From contig NZ_VDMS01000002.1 in assembly GCF_006346395.1 (NCBI RefSeq), positions 310,001 to 374,000 on the forward strand: a DNA stretch of 64,000 bases. The letters are read 5' to 3'. Below, piece after piece: positions 1-7,933 of the stretch. This DNA comes from Nocardioides plantarum (GTDB lineage: Bacteria > Actinomycetota > Actinomycetes > Propionibacteriales > Nocardioidaceae). The stretch's first letter is position 1. Each line of letters opens with the position of its first letter. The position numbers and the translations under genes were made by a program. Below the pieces are notes generated by a model, which was not told the DNA's origin, ran no database searches, and saw nothing but the letters and a program-made list of their open reading frames with translations.

Positions 1-8
1 TCGCAGGC

Positions 9-1361
9 TCAGACCGACCGGGCCCTCAACATCTCCGCGACGAGGAAGGCCAGCTCGAGGGACTGCACGCGGTTGAGCCGCGGGTCGCAGACGGACTCGT
101 AGCGGTCGCCGAGGTCGGCCTCGAGGAGGTCCTCACCGCCGCCGACGCACTCGGTGACGTCGTCGCCGGTGAGCTCGACGTGCACGCCGCCGGGCCAGGT
201 ACCGACCTGGTGGTGGACGTCGAAGAAGCCCTGGACCTCCTCGATCACGTCCTCGAAGCGCCGGGTCTTGTAGCCCGAAGAAGCCTCGAAGGTGTTGCCG
301 TGCATGGGGTCGCAGACCCAGGCGACCTGCAGGCCGGCGGCGGTGACCTTCTCGACGACCTCGGGCAGGCCGTCGCGGATCCGGCCGGCACCGAAGCGGG
401 TGATGAAGGTCAGCCGCCCGGGGATGTTGTCGGGGTTGAGCCGCGAGGCGAGCGCGATGGCGTCGTCGGCCGACGTGGTCGGGCCGAGCTTGACGCCGAT
501 CGGGTTGCGGATGCGGCTGAGCAGCTCGACGTGGGCGCCGTCGAGCTGACGGGTGCGCTCGCCGATCCAGACGAAGTGGGCCGACAGGTCGTAGGCCGCC
601 CCGCTGCCGGAGTCGTGGCGCGTCATGGCGTGCTCGTACTCGAGCAGGAGGGCCTCGTGGCTGGTGTGGAAGTCGACGTGGTGGAACTCGTCGGGGTCGG
701 CGCCGATGGCCTGCATGAACGCCATGGCCCGGTCGATCTCGAAGGCGAGGGCGTCGTAGCGCTGCCCGGCCACGGAGTCGGAGACGAAGTCGGTGTTCCA
801 GGTGTGGACCTTGCGCAGGTCGGCGTACCCGCCGGCGATGAAGGCACGGATCATGCTGAGCGTCGCGGCCGAGGTCCGGTGGACCTCGAGCAGCCGCGCG
901 GGGTCGGGCACCCGGGCGTCGCGGGTGAAGTCGAAGCCGTTGACGGCGTCGCCGCGGTAAGCCGGCAGCGTGACCTTCTCACCGTCGACGAGCCGGGTCT
1001 CGAGGTCGGAGGAGCGCGGCTTGGCGTACTGGCCGGCGAGGCGACCGAGCTTGACGACCGGGACCGAGGCGGCGTAGGTCAGCACCACGGCCATCTGCAG
1101 GAGCACGCGCAGCTTGTTGCGGGTGTTGTCGGCCGTGACACCGGCGAAGGTCTCGGCGCAGTCGCCGCCCTGCAGCAGGAAGGCCTCTCCCCGGCTGACC
1201 GCCGCGAGCTTGTCGGTCAGGTCGTCGCACTCGTGGCCCAGGACCAGCGGGCGCAGCGTGCGCAGCCGGTCGACGGTCGCGTCGACCGCGGCCCGGTCGG
1301 GGTAGGTCGGCTGCTGGGCCGGGGACAGCGCGTGCAGCGCCGCCAGGTCGGGGATTTCCAC
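9..1361 (-). CDS. aroG: Class II 3-deoxy-7-phosphoheptulonate (DAHP) synthase
   Basis: Catalyses the first shikimate step, condensing phosphoenolpyruvate with erythrose 4-phosphate in the cytosol. The 450-residue length fits the class II (plant/mycobacterial) family. Visible signatures are LQGGDCAE (about 63-70, metal-binding Cys), RLAGQYAKPRS (about 107-117), HVDFHTSHEALLLEYEHA (near 230-247) and DPMHGNT (near 353), which carry the PEP and metal ligands. It starts at ATG and ends 8 bases inside the window, so it is complete. It is transcribed towards the left edge, downstream of the ROK regulator with a 28-base gap. In Streptomyces the equivalent gene sits near the PFK and MacRS genes, as here. 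Feedback regulation cannot be read from the sequence. Confidence 0.96.
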   Translation of the reverse strand: MEIPDLAALHALSPAQQPTYPDRAAVDATVDRLRTLRPLVLGHECDDLTDKLAAVSRGEAFLLQGGDCAETFAGVTADNTRNKLRVLLQMAVVLTYAASVPVVKLGRLAGQYAKPRSSDLETRLVDGEKVTLPAYRGDAVNGFDFTRDARVPDPARLLEVHRTSAATLSMIRAFIAGGYADLRKVHTWNTDFVSDSVAGQRYDALAFEIDRAMAFMQAIGADPDEFHHVDFHTSHEALLLEYEHAMTRHDSGSGAAYDLSAHFVWIGERTRQLDGAHVELLSRIRNPIGVKLGPTTSADDAIALASRLNPDNIPGRLTFITRFGAGRIRDGLPEVVEKVTAAGLQVAWVCDPMHGNTFEASSGYKTRRFEDVIEEVQGFFDVHHQVGTWPGGVHVELTGDDVTECVGGGEDLLEADLGDRYESVCDPRLNRVQSLELAFLVAEMLRARSV

Positions 1362-1389
1362 CAGCCGAGTCTACGGGGACCGGACGCTG

Positions 1390-2592
1390 CTAGCCCGACG
1401 CGGCCTCGGGGAGGAGATCGGTGCGCTCGGCAGCGAGGAGGACCGAGCCCACCAGGGCGGCCCGCCGGCCGAGCTCGCTGACCACCACCGGGGTCGCGGC
1501 GACCGCGTCGAGGGCGTGCCGCCGCAGGCCCACACGGGCCGAGTCGAGCAGCAGGTCGCCCGCGCGGGCGAGGTCGCCGCCGATCACGATGAGGGAGGGG
1601 TTGAAGAGGTTGACCAGGCTGCCCAGGCCCCAGCCGAGGTGGAGGCCGGCGTCCTCGAGGCTGCGTACGGCGGAGACGTTGCCCCCACGTGCAGCCTCGA
1701 CGACGTCGTCGAGGGTCGCGTCGGGCATGTGGGTCGCCATCAGCTCCAGCACGCTTCCGGTGGAGGCGTAGGTCTCCAGGCAGCCGCGGCTGCCGCACCG
1801 GCACACCGGACCGTGCTCGTCGACGGTCAGGTGACCGACCTCGCCGGCGGTGCCGCTCGCGCCGTGGAAGAGCCGGTCGTCGATGACGATGCCGGAGCCG
1901 ACGCCCGACGACAGCTTGAGGTAGATCATCGTCGAGTGCCCGCGGGCGCTGCCCAGCCGGTGCTCGGCGAGAGCACCCAGGTTGGCGTCGTTCTCGATGT
2001 GCACGGGTCCGGCGAAACGCTCCATGGCGACGCGCTTGGCGTTGACGCCGACCCAGCCGGGCAGGATCGCCGAGGACCGCACGACGTCGTCGATGATCGG
2101 GGCCGGCAGCCCCAGCCCGACGGTGCGCACGGCGTCGGCCTCGAGCGCCAGGTCGGTGAGCATCGAGGCGAGCATCTCCGCGGCGTGGCCGAGGCCCTCG
2201 TCGTAGTGGTGCGCCGGCCCGAGCGGACGGCTCGCCTCGCAGACCACCTGGCCGGTGAGGTCGCCGACGGCGACGGAGACGTGGCGGTGCCCGAAGTCGA
2301 TGCCCGCGACGACGCCGGCGCTCGACGCGAGCTGCACGGTCGTGCCGCGACGGCCGCTGCCCTTGACGGTCGCGACCAGCCCGGCGCCGGCCAGCTCACG
2401 CACGATGCTCGACACGGTCGCGGGGGCCAGGCCCGTCGTACGCGCCAGCTCGGCCTGGGTGATCTGACCCTCGGCGGGTCCGTCCGTCGGCGCCACCACC
2501 GGGCCCTGGCCCCGCAGCACGTCGAGCACCCGGCGCTGGTTGGCCGTGCGCAGCGACGCGGTGGAACCCGGGGCCGGGTCGGAGGTGGACAC
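1390..2592 (-). CDS. ROK-family transcriptional regulator (sugar repressor type)
   Basis: About 400 residues: an N-terminal winged helix (QAELARTTGLAPATVSSIVREL), then a ROK sugar-kinase-like domain with a DFGH phosphate-loop-like motif and the zinc motif CRCGSRGCLE. The family (XylR/NagC/Mlc) represses sugar-uptake genes and responds to sugar or sugar phosphate. I choose the GTG at 2592 because a TTGACG -35 and a CACAGT -10 (17-base spacer) end seven bases before it, which implies a leaderless mRNA. The longer frame from TTG 2628 would translate its own -35 box. It is divergent from the sugar ABC transporter, its likely target. The ligand is unknown; xylose or another sugar is inferred from the transporter type only. 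Confidence 0.88.
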   Translation of the reverse strand: MSTSDPAPGSTASLRTANQRRVLDVLRGQGPVVAPTDGPAEGQITQAELARTTGLAPATVSSIVRELAGAGLVATVKGSGRRGTTVQLASSAGVVAGIDFGHRHVSVAVGDLTGQVVCEASRPLGPAHHYDEGLGHAAEMLASMLTDLALEADAVRTVGLGLPAPIIDDVVRSSAILPGWVGVNAKRVAMERFAGPVHIENDANLGALAEHRLGSARGHSTMIYLKLSSGVGSGIVIDDRLFHGASGTAGEVGHLTVDEHGPVCRCGSRGCLETYASTGSVLELMATHMPDATLDDVVEAARGGNVSAVRSLEDAGLHLGWGLGSLVNLFNPSLIVIGGDLARAGDLLLDSARVGLRRHALDAVAATPVVVSELGRRAALVGSVLLAAERTDLLPEAASG

Positions 2593-2599
2593 GGGGTGA

Positions 2600-2628
2600 A
2601 CTGTGCTGGACGACCACTTTGTCGTCAA
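2600..2628 (-). promoter_or_regulatory. Promoter of the ROK regulator (leaderless)
   Basis: On the minus strand TTGACG (2628-2623) is followed after 17 bases by CACAGT (2605-2600), seven bases before GTG 2592. The -35 is consensus-like and the -10 is weak. The short distance predicts transcription starting at or next to the start codon. Confidence 0.55.
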
Positions 2629-2691
2629 GACATGTGCGGTAAACCGGCCGCATGACTCAATCGGGTGATTTTGCGTTCACCTCTTGACGAC
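2621..2691. promoter_or_regulatory. Inverted repeat joining two divergent promoters
   Basis: GTCGTCAAGA (2621-2630) and TCTTGACGAC (2682-2691) form a perfect 10-base inverted repeat separated by 51 bases. Each arm contains the TTGACG -35 hexamer of one of the two divergent promoters (ROK gene left, ABC transporter right), so a dimeric or looping regulator bound here would cover both. The rightward promoter would be TTGACG (2684-2689), 17 bases, GACACT (2707-2712). ROK control is inferred from position. Confidence 0.5.
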
Positions 2692-2759
2692 TACGGCGTG
2701 ACCGATGACACTCCGAGGTACCACTGGCGCGCTCGCGCCGAGATCCTGCAGGAGGAACC

Positions 2760-3974
2760 GTGTCTTCATTCATCCGCCGTGCCGCCCTCATCGGCGCCGC
2801 GGTCACGCTGTGCGTCGGCCCGTTGGCAGCGTGCGGCTCCGACGACGACGACAAGGCCGGCGACGGCGGCAGTGGCGGGGGCGGCGGCGACATCACCGGC
2901 GCCTGCAGCCTCGACAGCCCGCCGGTCAGCGCGGCCGAGAAGCCCGCCGAGGGCAAGGCCGGCACCGCGAGCGGCAAGGTCGGCGTGATCCTGCCCGACA
3001 CCACCTCGTCGACCCGCTACGAGACCTACGACGCCCCGCTGCTCAAGTCGGCGCTCTCCGAGGCCGGGCTGACCCCCGACATCCAGAACGCCCAGGGTGA
3101 CATCAACAAGTTCGCCTCGCTGGCGCAGAACATGATCGGTGCCGGCGTCAAGGTGCTCATCATCGACTCCATCGACGCCGCCTCCGGTGCCGGTGTCGAG
3201 AAGCAGGCCGACGCGGCCGGCGTCCCGGTCATCGACTACGACCGCGTCAACCTCGGCGGCACCGCGCCCTACTACGTCTCCTTCGACAACGAGGACGTCG
3301 GCAAGCTCCAGGCCCAGACCCTCGTGGACTGCCTCGACAAGAGCGGCGCCGACAAGCCCAACATCATCATGATGAACGGCGGCACCGACGTCGACAACAA
3401 CGCCGTGCTGTTCTCCAAGGGCGCCCACTCGGTGCTCGACCCGCTCCAGAAGGAGGGCAAGCTGACGATCACCCAGGAGGCGACCGTCAAGGGCTGGAAG
3501 GTCGAGAACGCCGCTCCGACGTTCCAGCAGGCCTTCACCGCCGACGGCGGCGACGTCGACGGCGTGCTCGCTGCCAACGACGACATCGCCAACGCGGTCA
3601 TCGGTGTGCTCAAGACCAACGGGCTCGACGGCAAGGTCGTCGTGACCGGTCAGGACGCCGGCGTCCAGGGCCTGCAGAACATCATCACCGGCACCCAGAG
3701 CATGACGGTCTTCAAGGACGTCAAGCTCGAGGCCACCGCCGCCGCCCAGCTCGCCATCGCGCTCGCTGCCGGCACCGACCCCGCCGAGGCGGGCCTCACC
3801 CTGGCCCCCTTCGAGGACCCGGAGGCCCCGTCGCACAAGCTCGAGGCGCTGCTGCTCCCCGCCCAGGTCATCACCCAGGCCAACATCTCCGACGTCATCG
3901 ACGCCGGCGCGCTGAAGGCCGACGAGATCTGCCAGGGCATCGAGGACGACTGCAAGAAGCTCGGCATCTCCTGA
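2760..3974 (+). CDS. Sugar ABC transporter substrate-binding lipoprotein (XylF/ChvE-like)
   Basis: A 404-residue periplasmic-binding-protein-fold lipoprotein. Residues 1-25 are a lipoprotein signal ending in the lipobox LAAC with Cys25; an acidic, Gly-rich linker follows, then a type 1 sugar-binding domain (GKVGVILPDTTSS, later VLAANDDIANAVIG and VVTGQDAG). This pattern is typical of XylF/RbsB-type pentose or hexose binders. The start is GTG, preceded by GGAGGA about six bases upstream. It is the first gene of a sugar-uptake operon followed by an ATPase and a permease, and is divergent from a ROK repressor. The exact sugar cannot be told from the sequence; xylose is the family-based guess. 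Confidence 0.92.
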   Translation: MSSFIRRAALIGAAVTLCVGPLAACGSDDDDKAGDGGSGGGGGDITGACSLDSPPVSAAEKPAEGKAGTASGKVGVILPDTTSSTRYETYDAPLLKSALSEAGLTPDIQNAQGDINKFASLAQNMIGAGVKVLIIDSIDAASGAGVEKQADAAGVPVIDYDRVNLGGTAPYYVSFDNEDVGKLQAQTLVDCLDKSGADKPNIIMMNGGTDVDNNAVLFSKGAHSVLDPLQKEGKLTITQEATVKGWKVENAAPTFQQAFTADGGDVDGVLAANDDIANAVIGVLKTNGLDGKVVVTGQDAGVQGLQNIITGTQSMTVFKDVKLEATAAAQLAIALAAGTDPAEAGLTLAPFEDPEAPSHKLEALLLPAQVITQANISDVIDAGALKADEICQGIEDDCKKLGIS

Positions 3975-4037
3975 TCCCGGGCCGCACCACCTGAGCACCA
4001 GCTCGACCCAGCACGACCCAGCACCACCAGCACGACG

Positions 4038-4068
4038 CGGTGGCCGGGCCGAACCGGCCCGGCCACCG
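4038..4068 (+). terminator. GC hairpin between binding protein and ATPase genes
   Basis: CGGTGGCCGGGCC, a five-base loop and GGCCCGGCCACCG form a perfect 13-bp stem in the 174-base gap after the binding-protein stop, without a U tract. Its position fits partial termination or 3'-end protection that keeps the binding protein more abundant than the membrane parts. Confidence 0.55.
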
Positions 4069-4148
4069 TCGTATGCCACTAGCGTCCAGCTAGCCACACC
4101 ACGTCCATCACCTGAACCACCGCACCGCACCTCCTGAAAGGCGGGACC

Positions 4149-4928
4149 GTGTCCGAACCGCTCCTCTCGGCCCGGGGGCTCAACAAGAGCTTCGGGCCCG
4201 TCCACGTGCTGCACGACGTCGACTTCGACGTCTACCCGGGAGAGGTCACGGCCCTGGTCGGCGACAACGGGGCCGGCAAGTCGACCCTCGTGAAGTGCTT
4301 CGCCGGCATCAACAGCGTCGACTCCGGCCAGATCCTCTTCGAGGGCAAGCCGGTCACCATCACCGACCCGCGCTCGGCCAGCGCCCTCGGCATCGAGTTC
4401 GTCTACCAGGACCTCGCCCTGGCCGACAACCTCGACATCACCCAGAACATGTTCCTGGGCCGCGAGATCCGCAAGATGGGCATGTTCCTCGCCGACGGCG
4501 AGATGGAGCGCCAGGCCCGCGAGACACTCGCCAGCCTCTCGGTGCGCACCGTGTCCTCGGTGCGCCAGCAGGTCGCCAACCTCTCCGGCGGTCAGCGTCA
4601 GACGGTCGCGATCGCCAAGGCCGTGCTGTGGAACAGCAAGGTCGTGTTCCTCGACGAGCCCACCGCCGCCCTCGGCGTCGCCCAGACGCGCCAGGTGCTC
4701 GACCTCGTGCGTCGCCTGGCCGACCAGGGCCGCGGCGTCGTGCTGATCTCGCACAACATGAACGACGTCAAGGAGGTCGCCGACCGCGTCGCCGCCCTCT
4801 TCCTCGGCCGGGTCGCCGCGGAGGTCAAGACCGCCGACACGACCACCACCCAGATCGTCGAGCTCATCACCTCGGGTCGCACCGGCGACCTCGGTCTGAG
4901 CAAGGCCACCACCAACGAGGTCATGTGA
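4149..4928 (+). CDS. Sugar ABC transporter ATP-binding protein
   Basis: A 259-residue single-domain ABC ATPase that should energise the adjacent sugar permease at the inner face of the membrane. It shows Walker A GDNGAGKST (38-46), Q-loop region YQDLALADN, signature LSGGQ and Walker B VVFLDEPTAAL, followed by the H-loop ISHNM. XylG/RbsA proteins usually carry two nucleotide-binding domains; this one has one, like the FrcA type, so a homodimer is expected. The GTG start follows a GAAAGGCGGGA purine tract. The stop codon overlaps the permease start (TGATG), which indicates translational coupling. Confidence 0.94.
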   Translation: MSEPLLSARGLNKSFGPVHVLHDVDFDVYPGEVTALVGDNGAGKSTLVKCFAGINSVDSGQILFEGKPVTITDPRSASALGIEFVYQDLALADNLDITQNMFLGREIRKMGMFLADGEMERQARETLASLSVRTVSSVRQQVANLSGGQRQTVAIAKAVLWNSKVVFLDEPTAALGVAQTRQVLDLVRRLADQGRGVVLISHNMNDVKEVADRVAALFLGRVAAEVKTADTTTTQIVELITSGRTGDLGLSKATTNEVM

Positions 4929-6289
4929 TGAGCACCGAGACCCCCTCCCCCAGCCTGGACAAGCGCGAACAGCCCGCGGGGCAGTTCTCCCTCGACGTCG
5001 AGGAGCGCTCGATCGGCGGCGCCCTGACCGGATGGGTCACCAAGCTGCGCACCGGCGAGCCCGGTGCCCTGCCCTCGGTGCTCGGCCTGGTCGTCCTCGG
5101 CATCATCTTCATGCAGGTCAGCGACGCGTTCCTGACGAAGTACAACATCGGCAACCTCCCCGGCCAGGGCGTCTACATCGCGGTGATCGCGATGGGCCTG
5201 GTCTTCGTGCTCCTGCTGGGCGAGATCGACCTGTCGGCCGGCACCGCCGGTGGCATGTGCGCCGCGCTCGCAGCGGTCGCCGTCTTCGACGGCGACCTCA
5301 AGGACGGCCTCCCGGGCTTCATGTTCTGGGCCCTGGTCGTCGGGCTGCTCGTCGCCATCGGCCTGGCCCTGTGGGTCCGTGCCTGGACGGCGTCGGTGGT
5401 GATCTTCATCGGGTTCGTCCTGGTGGTCTCCAACCTCACCCAGCACCTCGTGCTGGCGCTCATCGCCGCGGTCTGCATCGGCACCGCCATCGGCGTCGCC
5501 AACGGCATCCTGGTCGCCAAGATCGGCATCCCCAGCTTCGTCGTCACGCTCGCGCTGTTCCTGGCCTGGCAGGGCGTCCTGCAGTTCGCGCTCGACGGAC
5601 GCCCGGTCAACACGTCCAACTACGACTTCTGGCACGACCTGACCTACGGCACCCTCAGCCCGACCCAGGGCTGGATCTTCACGTCGGTCATCGTGTTCGG
5701 CTACCTCCTCTTCACGCTGCAGGGGGCGCTGCGGGCCAAGGCCGCCCACCTGACGCACGACGCGATCAGCCTGGTGCTCCTGCGCGGCGGCATCATCGCG
5801 GTCGTCGGCGTCGTCCTCACGATCCTGGCCAACCAGAACCGCAACCCCAACGAGCGCTCGCGGCTGGTCATCCAGGGCATCCCGTGGGCCGTCGTCATCG
5901 CGGTGCTGCTGATGATCGTCTGCGCGCTCGCCCTGACCCGTACGACGTGGGGTCGCCACCTCTACGCCACCGGCGGCAACGCCGAGGCGGCCCGACGCGC
6001 CGGCATCGACGTCGTGCACATGAAGGTCACGGCCTTCGCGCTCTGCTCCGCGTTCGGCGCCATCGGCGGCGTGCTGCTCGCGTCGTCACAGTCGTCGGCC
6101 TTCGAGCTGTACGCCGCCGCTCAGGCCACCGGCGTGCTGCGCGACGACGTACCCCCGCACTGGCTGAGCCACGCCGTCTACGGCCTGCTGGTCGCGGCCC
6201 GCGAGGCCGTGCGCGACGGCGACGTCGCCCGACGCGACCTCGACACCCTCGTCCTGTCCACCTTCCTGACCGGAGCACAGTCCCGATGA
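4928..6289 (+). CDS. Chimeric frame: sugar ABC permease fused to the C-terminus of a TetR regulator
   Basis: Residues 1 to about 388 form a XylH/RbsC-type permease with repeated hydrophobic segments and the landmarks GEIDLSAGTAGG, AKIGIPSFVVTLALF and YATGGNAEAARRAGIDV. Such permeases normally continue after the GGVLLAS segment for roughly 90 more residues (an IGGTSLFGGRG-type motif and the last membrane helices). Here the text changes near 6090-6105 into AAAQATGVLRDDVPPHWLSHAVYGLL and onwards, a soluble helical pattern typical of TetR C-terminal domains, and ends as ATGA overlapping a drug-exporter start. The simplest reading is an in-frame deletion that removed the permease end and the TetR front. 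The permease half has probably lost function. An assembly error is possible. Confidence 0.75.
   Translation: MSTETPSPSLDKREQPAGQFSLDVEERSIGGALTGWVTKLRTGEPGALPSVLGLVVLGIIFMQVSDAFLTKYNIGNLPGQGVYIAVIAMGLVFVLLLGEIDLSAGTAGGMCAALAAVAVFDGDLKDGLPGFMFWALVVGLLVAIGLALWVRAWTASVVIFIGFVLVVSNLTQHLVLALIAAVCIGTAIGVANGILVAKIGIPSFVVTLALFLAWQGVLQFALDGRPVNTSNYDFWHDLTYGTLSPTQGWIFTSVIVFGYLLFTLQGALRAKAAHLTHDAISLVLLRGGIIAVVGVVLTILANQNRNPNERSRLVIQGIPWAVVIAVLLMIVCALALTRTTWGRHLYATGGNAEAARRAGIDVVHMKVTAFALCSAFGAIGGVLLASSQSSAFELYAAAQATGVLRDDVPPHWLSHAVYGLLVAAREAVRDGDVARRDLDTLVLSTFLTGAQSR
6100..6289 (+). pseudogene. Remnant of a TetR-family regulator (C-terminal part only)
   Basis: About 60 residues including GVLRDDVPPHWLSHAVYGLLVAA and DLDTLVLSTFLTGA resemble the ligand-domain tail of TetR repressors that are co-transcribed with DHA2 exporters. 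No DNA-binding helix-turn-helix is encoded upstream, because the preceding sequence is the sugar permease. The tail overlaps the exporter start by four bases, as expected for an original tetR-mfs operon. If the deletion is real, the exporter has lost its repressor and is now downstream of the sugar-operon promoter. Confidence 0.65.
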
Positions 6290-7779
6290 CGACCTCGCTG
6301 TCCCCGACCGACCACACGCCGGCCCAGGCCGACCCGCGCCGTTGGGCCGGTCTGGCGGTCCTGGCCGCGAGCCTGCTCGTCGTCGTCATGGACATGACGA
6401 TCCTCAACGTCGCGCTGCCCGACCTGACCGCCGACCTGCGGCCGTCGTCGGTCGCGCAGCTGTGGATCGTCGACTCCTACGCACTCGTCCTGGCCGGCCT
6501 GCTGATCCCGATCGCCGCACTGGGTGACCGCTGGGGGCGCAAGCGGATGCTGCTGGCCGGGTTCACCGTCTTCGGGGTCGCCTCGATGCTCGTGCTCGTG
6601 GCCGACTCGCCCGGCGACGTGATCGCCGTCCGCGCCCTGCTCGGGGTCGGCGGCGCGATGATCATGCCGACCACGCTGTCGCTGATCCGCACCCTGTTCA
6701 CCGACCCACGCGAGCGGGCGACCGCGCTCGGCGTCTGGGGCGCGATGGCCGCCGTCGGCAGCGCTGTCGGCCCGATCGTCGGCGGGGCGCTGCTCGAGAC
6801 GTTCAGCTGGCACGCCGCCTTCCTGTTCAACGTCCCGGTCATGGTCGTGGCGGTCCTCGCCGGGTGGCTGTTGCTGCCCGAGAGCCGCTCGGACCGCCCG
6901 GGCCGGCTCGACGTCGCCGGCGTCGTGCTGTCGTTCGGCGGCATGGCCGCGCTCGTCTACGGCGTCAAGGAGCTCGGCAAGCACGGCCCCACCGTCACCG
7001 CGCTCCTCACGCTCGCGGCTGGCGCGGTGCTGCTCACCGCGTTCGTACGCCGCTGCCTGGGTCAGCGCGACCCGATGCTCGAGGTGCGGCTGTTCGCACA
7101 GCGCGCCTTCACCGCTGGCGTGCTCGCCGCCCTCACCACCAGCATCGCGATCGTCGCGCTGCTCCTCCTCGGCTCGCAGTGGCTGCAGCTCGTGCACGGC
7201 TGGTCACCGCTGCAGACGGGCGCGGCCCTGCTGCCGATGGCGGCCGGCGGCATCATCGGCTCCCCGCTCGCCCCCGGCCTGGCCGCCCGGATCGGCGCGC
7301 GCGCCGTGCTCGCCGGCGGCCTGGCGGTCGCCGGCGTCGGGATGCTGCTGCTCTTCGTGCTCCCCCAGCCGCTGTCCTACGTCTCGGTGGCCATGAGCCT
7401 CGCCCTCGTCGGCGCCGGCACCGCGTCCCTCGCGGTCGCCTCGGCCGTGATCATGGGCTCGGCCCCCGCCGACCAGTCCGGCAGTGCGGCGGCGATCGAG
7501 GAGTCGTCGTACGAGATCGGCGGGGTGCTCGGCGTCGCCGTCCTCGGCAGCCTGGCTGCCTGGATCTACCGCGACGGCCTGCCTGCCGACGCCGGGTACG
7601 CCGCCCGCGAGTCGCTGGCCGGCGCCCTCGGCACCCCGGTCGGCGGGGCCGCGGTGACGTCGTTCGAGCACTCGTTCGCGGTCTTCGGCCTCGCCGCGGG
7701 CCTGCTGCTGCTGGCCGCCTCGGCCCTGGTCTGGTGGCTCACCCCCGCCGGTCTCGACCTGGCCGACGCGCACCACTGA
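6286..7779 (+). CDS. DHA2-family (EmrB/QacA-like) MFS drug exporter
   Basis: A 497-residue membrane protein with about 14 hydrophobic segments, predicted to export drugs or other lipophilic compounds by proton antiport. Motif A is GDRWGRKRM (80-88), with VVMDMTILNVALP in helix 1 and MGSAPADQSGSAAAIEESSYEIGG late in the protein, typical of the DHA2 group. The ATG lies inside the ATGA overlap with the upstream chimeric frame, so translation is coupled to it. Normal relatives sit behind an intact tetR; here only its tail remains. The substrate is unknown. Confidence 0.92.
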   Translation: MTTSLSPTDHTPAQADPRRWAGLAVLAASLLVVVMDMTILNVALPDLTADLRPSSVAQLWIVDSYALVLAGLLIPIAALGDRWGRKRMLLAGFTVFGVASMLVLVADSPGDVIAVRALLGVGGAMIMPTTLSLIRTLFTDPRERATALGVWGAMAAVGSAVGPIVGGALLETFSWHAAFLFNVPVMVVAVLAGWLLLPESRSDRPGRLDVAGVVLSFGGMAALVYGVKELGKHGPTVTALLTLAAGAVLLTAFVRRCLGQRDPMLEVRLFAQRAFTAGVLAALTTSIAIVALLLLGSQWLQLVHGWSPLQTGAALLPMAAGGIIGSPLAPGLAARIGARAVLAGGLAVAGVGMLLLFVLPQPLSYVSVAMSLALVGAGTASLAVASAVIMGSAPADQSGSAAAIEESSYEIGGVLGVAVLGSLAAWIYRDGLPADAGYAARESLAGALGTPVGGAAVTSFEHSFAVFGLAAGLLLLAASALVWWLTPAGLDLADAHH

Positions 7780-7893
7780 GGAGGGCGAGCCTGCTCGCGC
7801 TCCTCGATGGTGGTCGAGCGTCCGGGTCGCCGACCGAGCCCCGACTCCGGGGGCAGTCCATCCGCTTCTGGGGCGTTGCAACGGGCCCGGAGA

Positions 7894-7925
7894 GCAGGAA
7901 TCCCCGGGTACCCGGGGATTCCTGC
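7894..7925. terminator. 32-base perfect palindrome between convergent genes
   Basis: GCAGGAATCCCCGGGT and its exact complement meet at 7909/7910, forming a 16-bp stem with no unpaired loop bases. It lies just after the phosphofructokinase stop (minus strand) and 115 bases after the MFS stop (plus strand), so a bidirectional terminator is the likely role. No U tract is present. Confidence 0.6.
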
Positions 7926-7933
7926 CACCGGCC

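Noticed and set aside
2766..4754. Open frame of about 660 codons antisense to the sugar-binding protein and ATPase
   Set aside because: The same kind of GC-rich shadow; the sense strand carries clear, complete family motifs.
6100..6289. Functional TetR repressor upstream of the exporter
   Set aside because: Only the C-terminal part is encoded; no helix-turn-helix exists in any frame directly upstream, because the permease fills that space.
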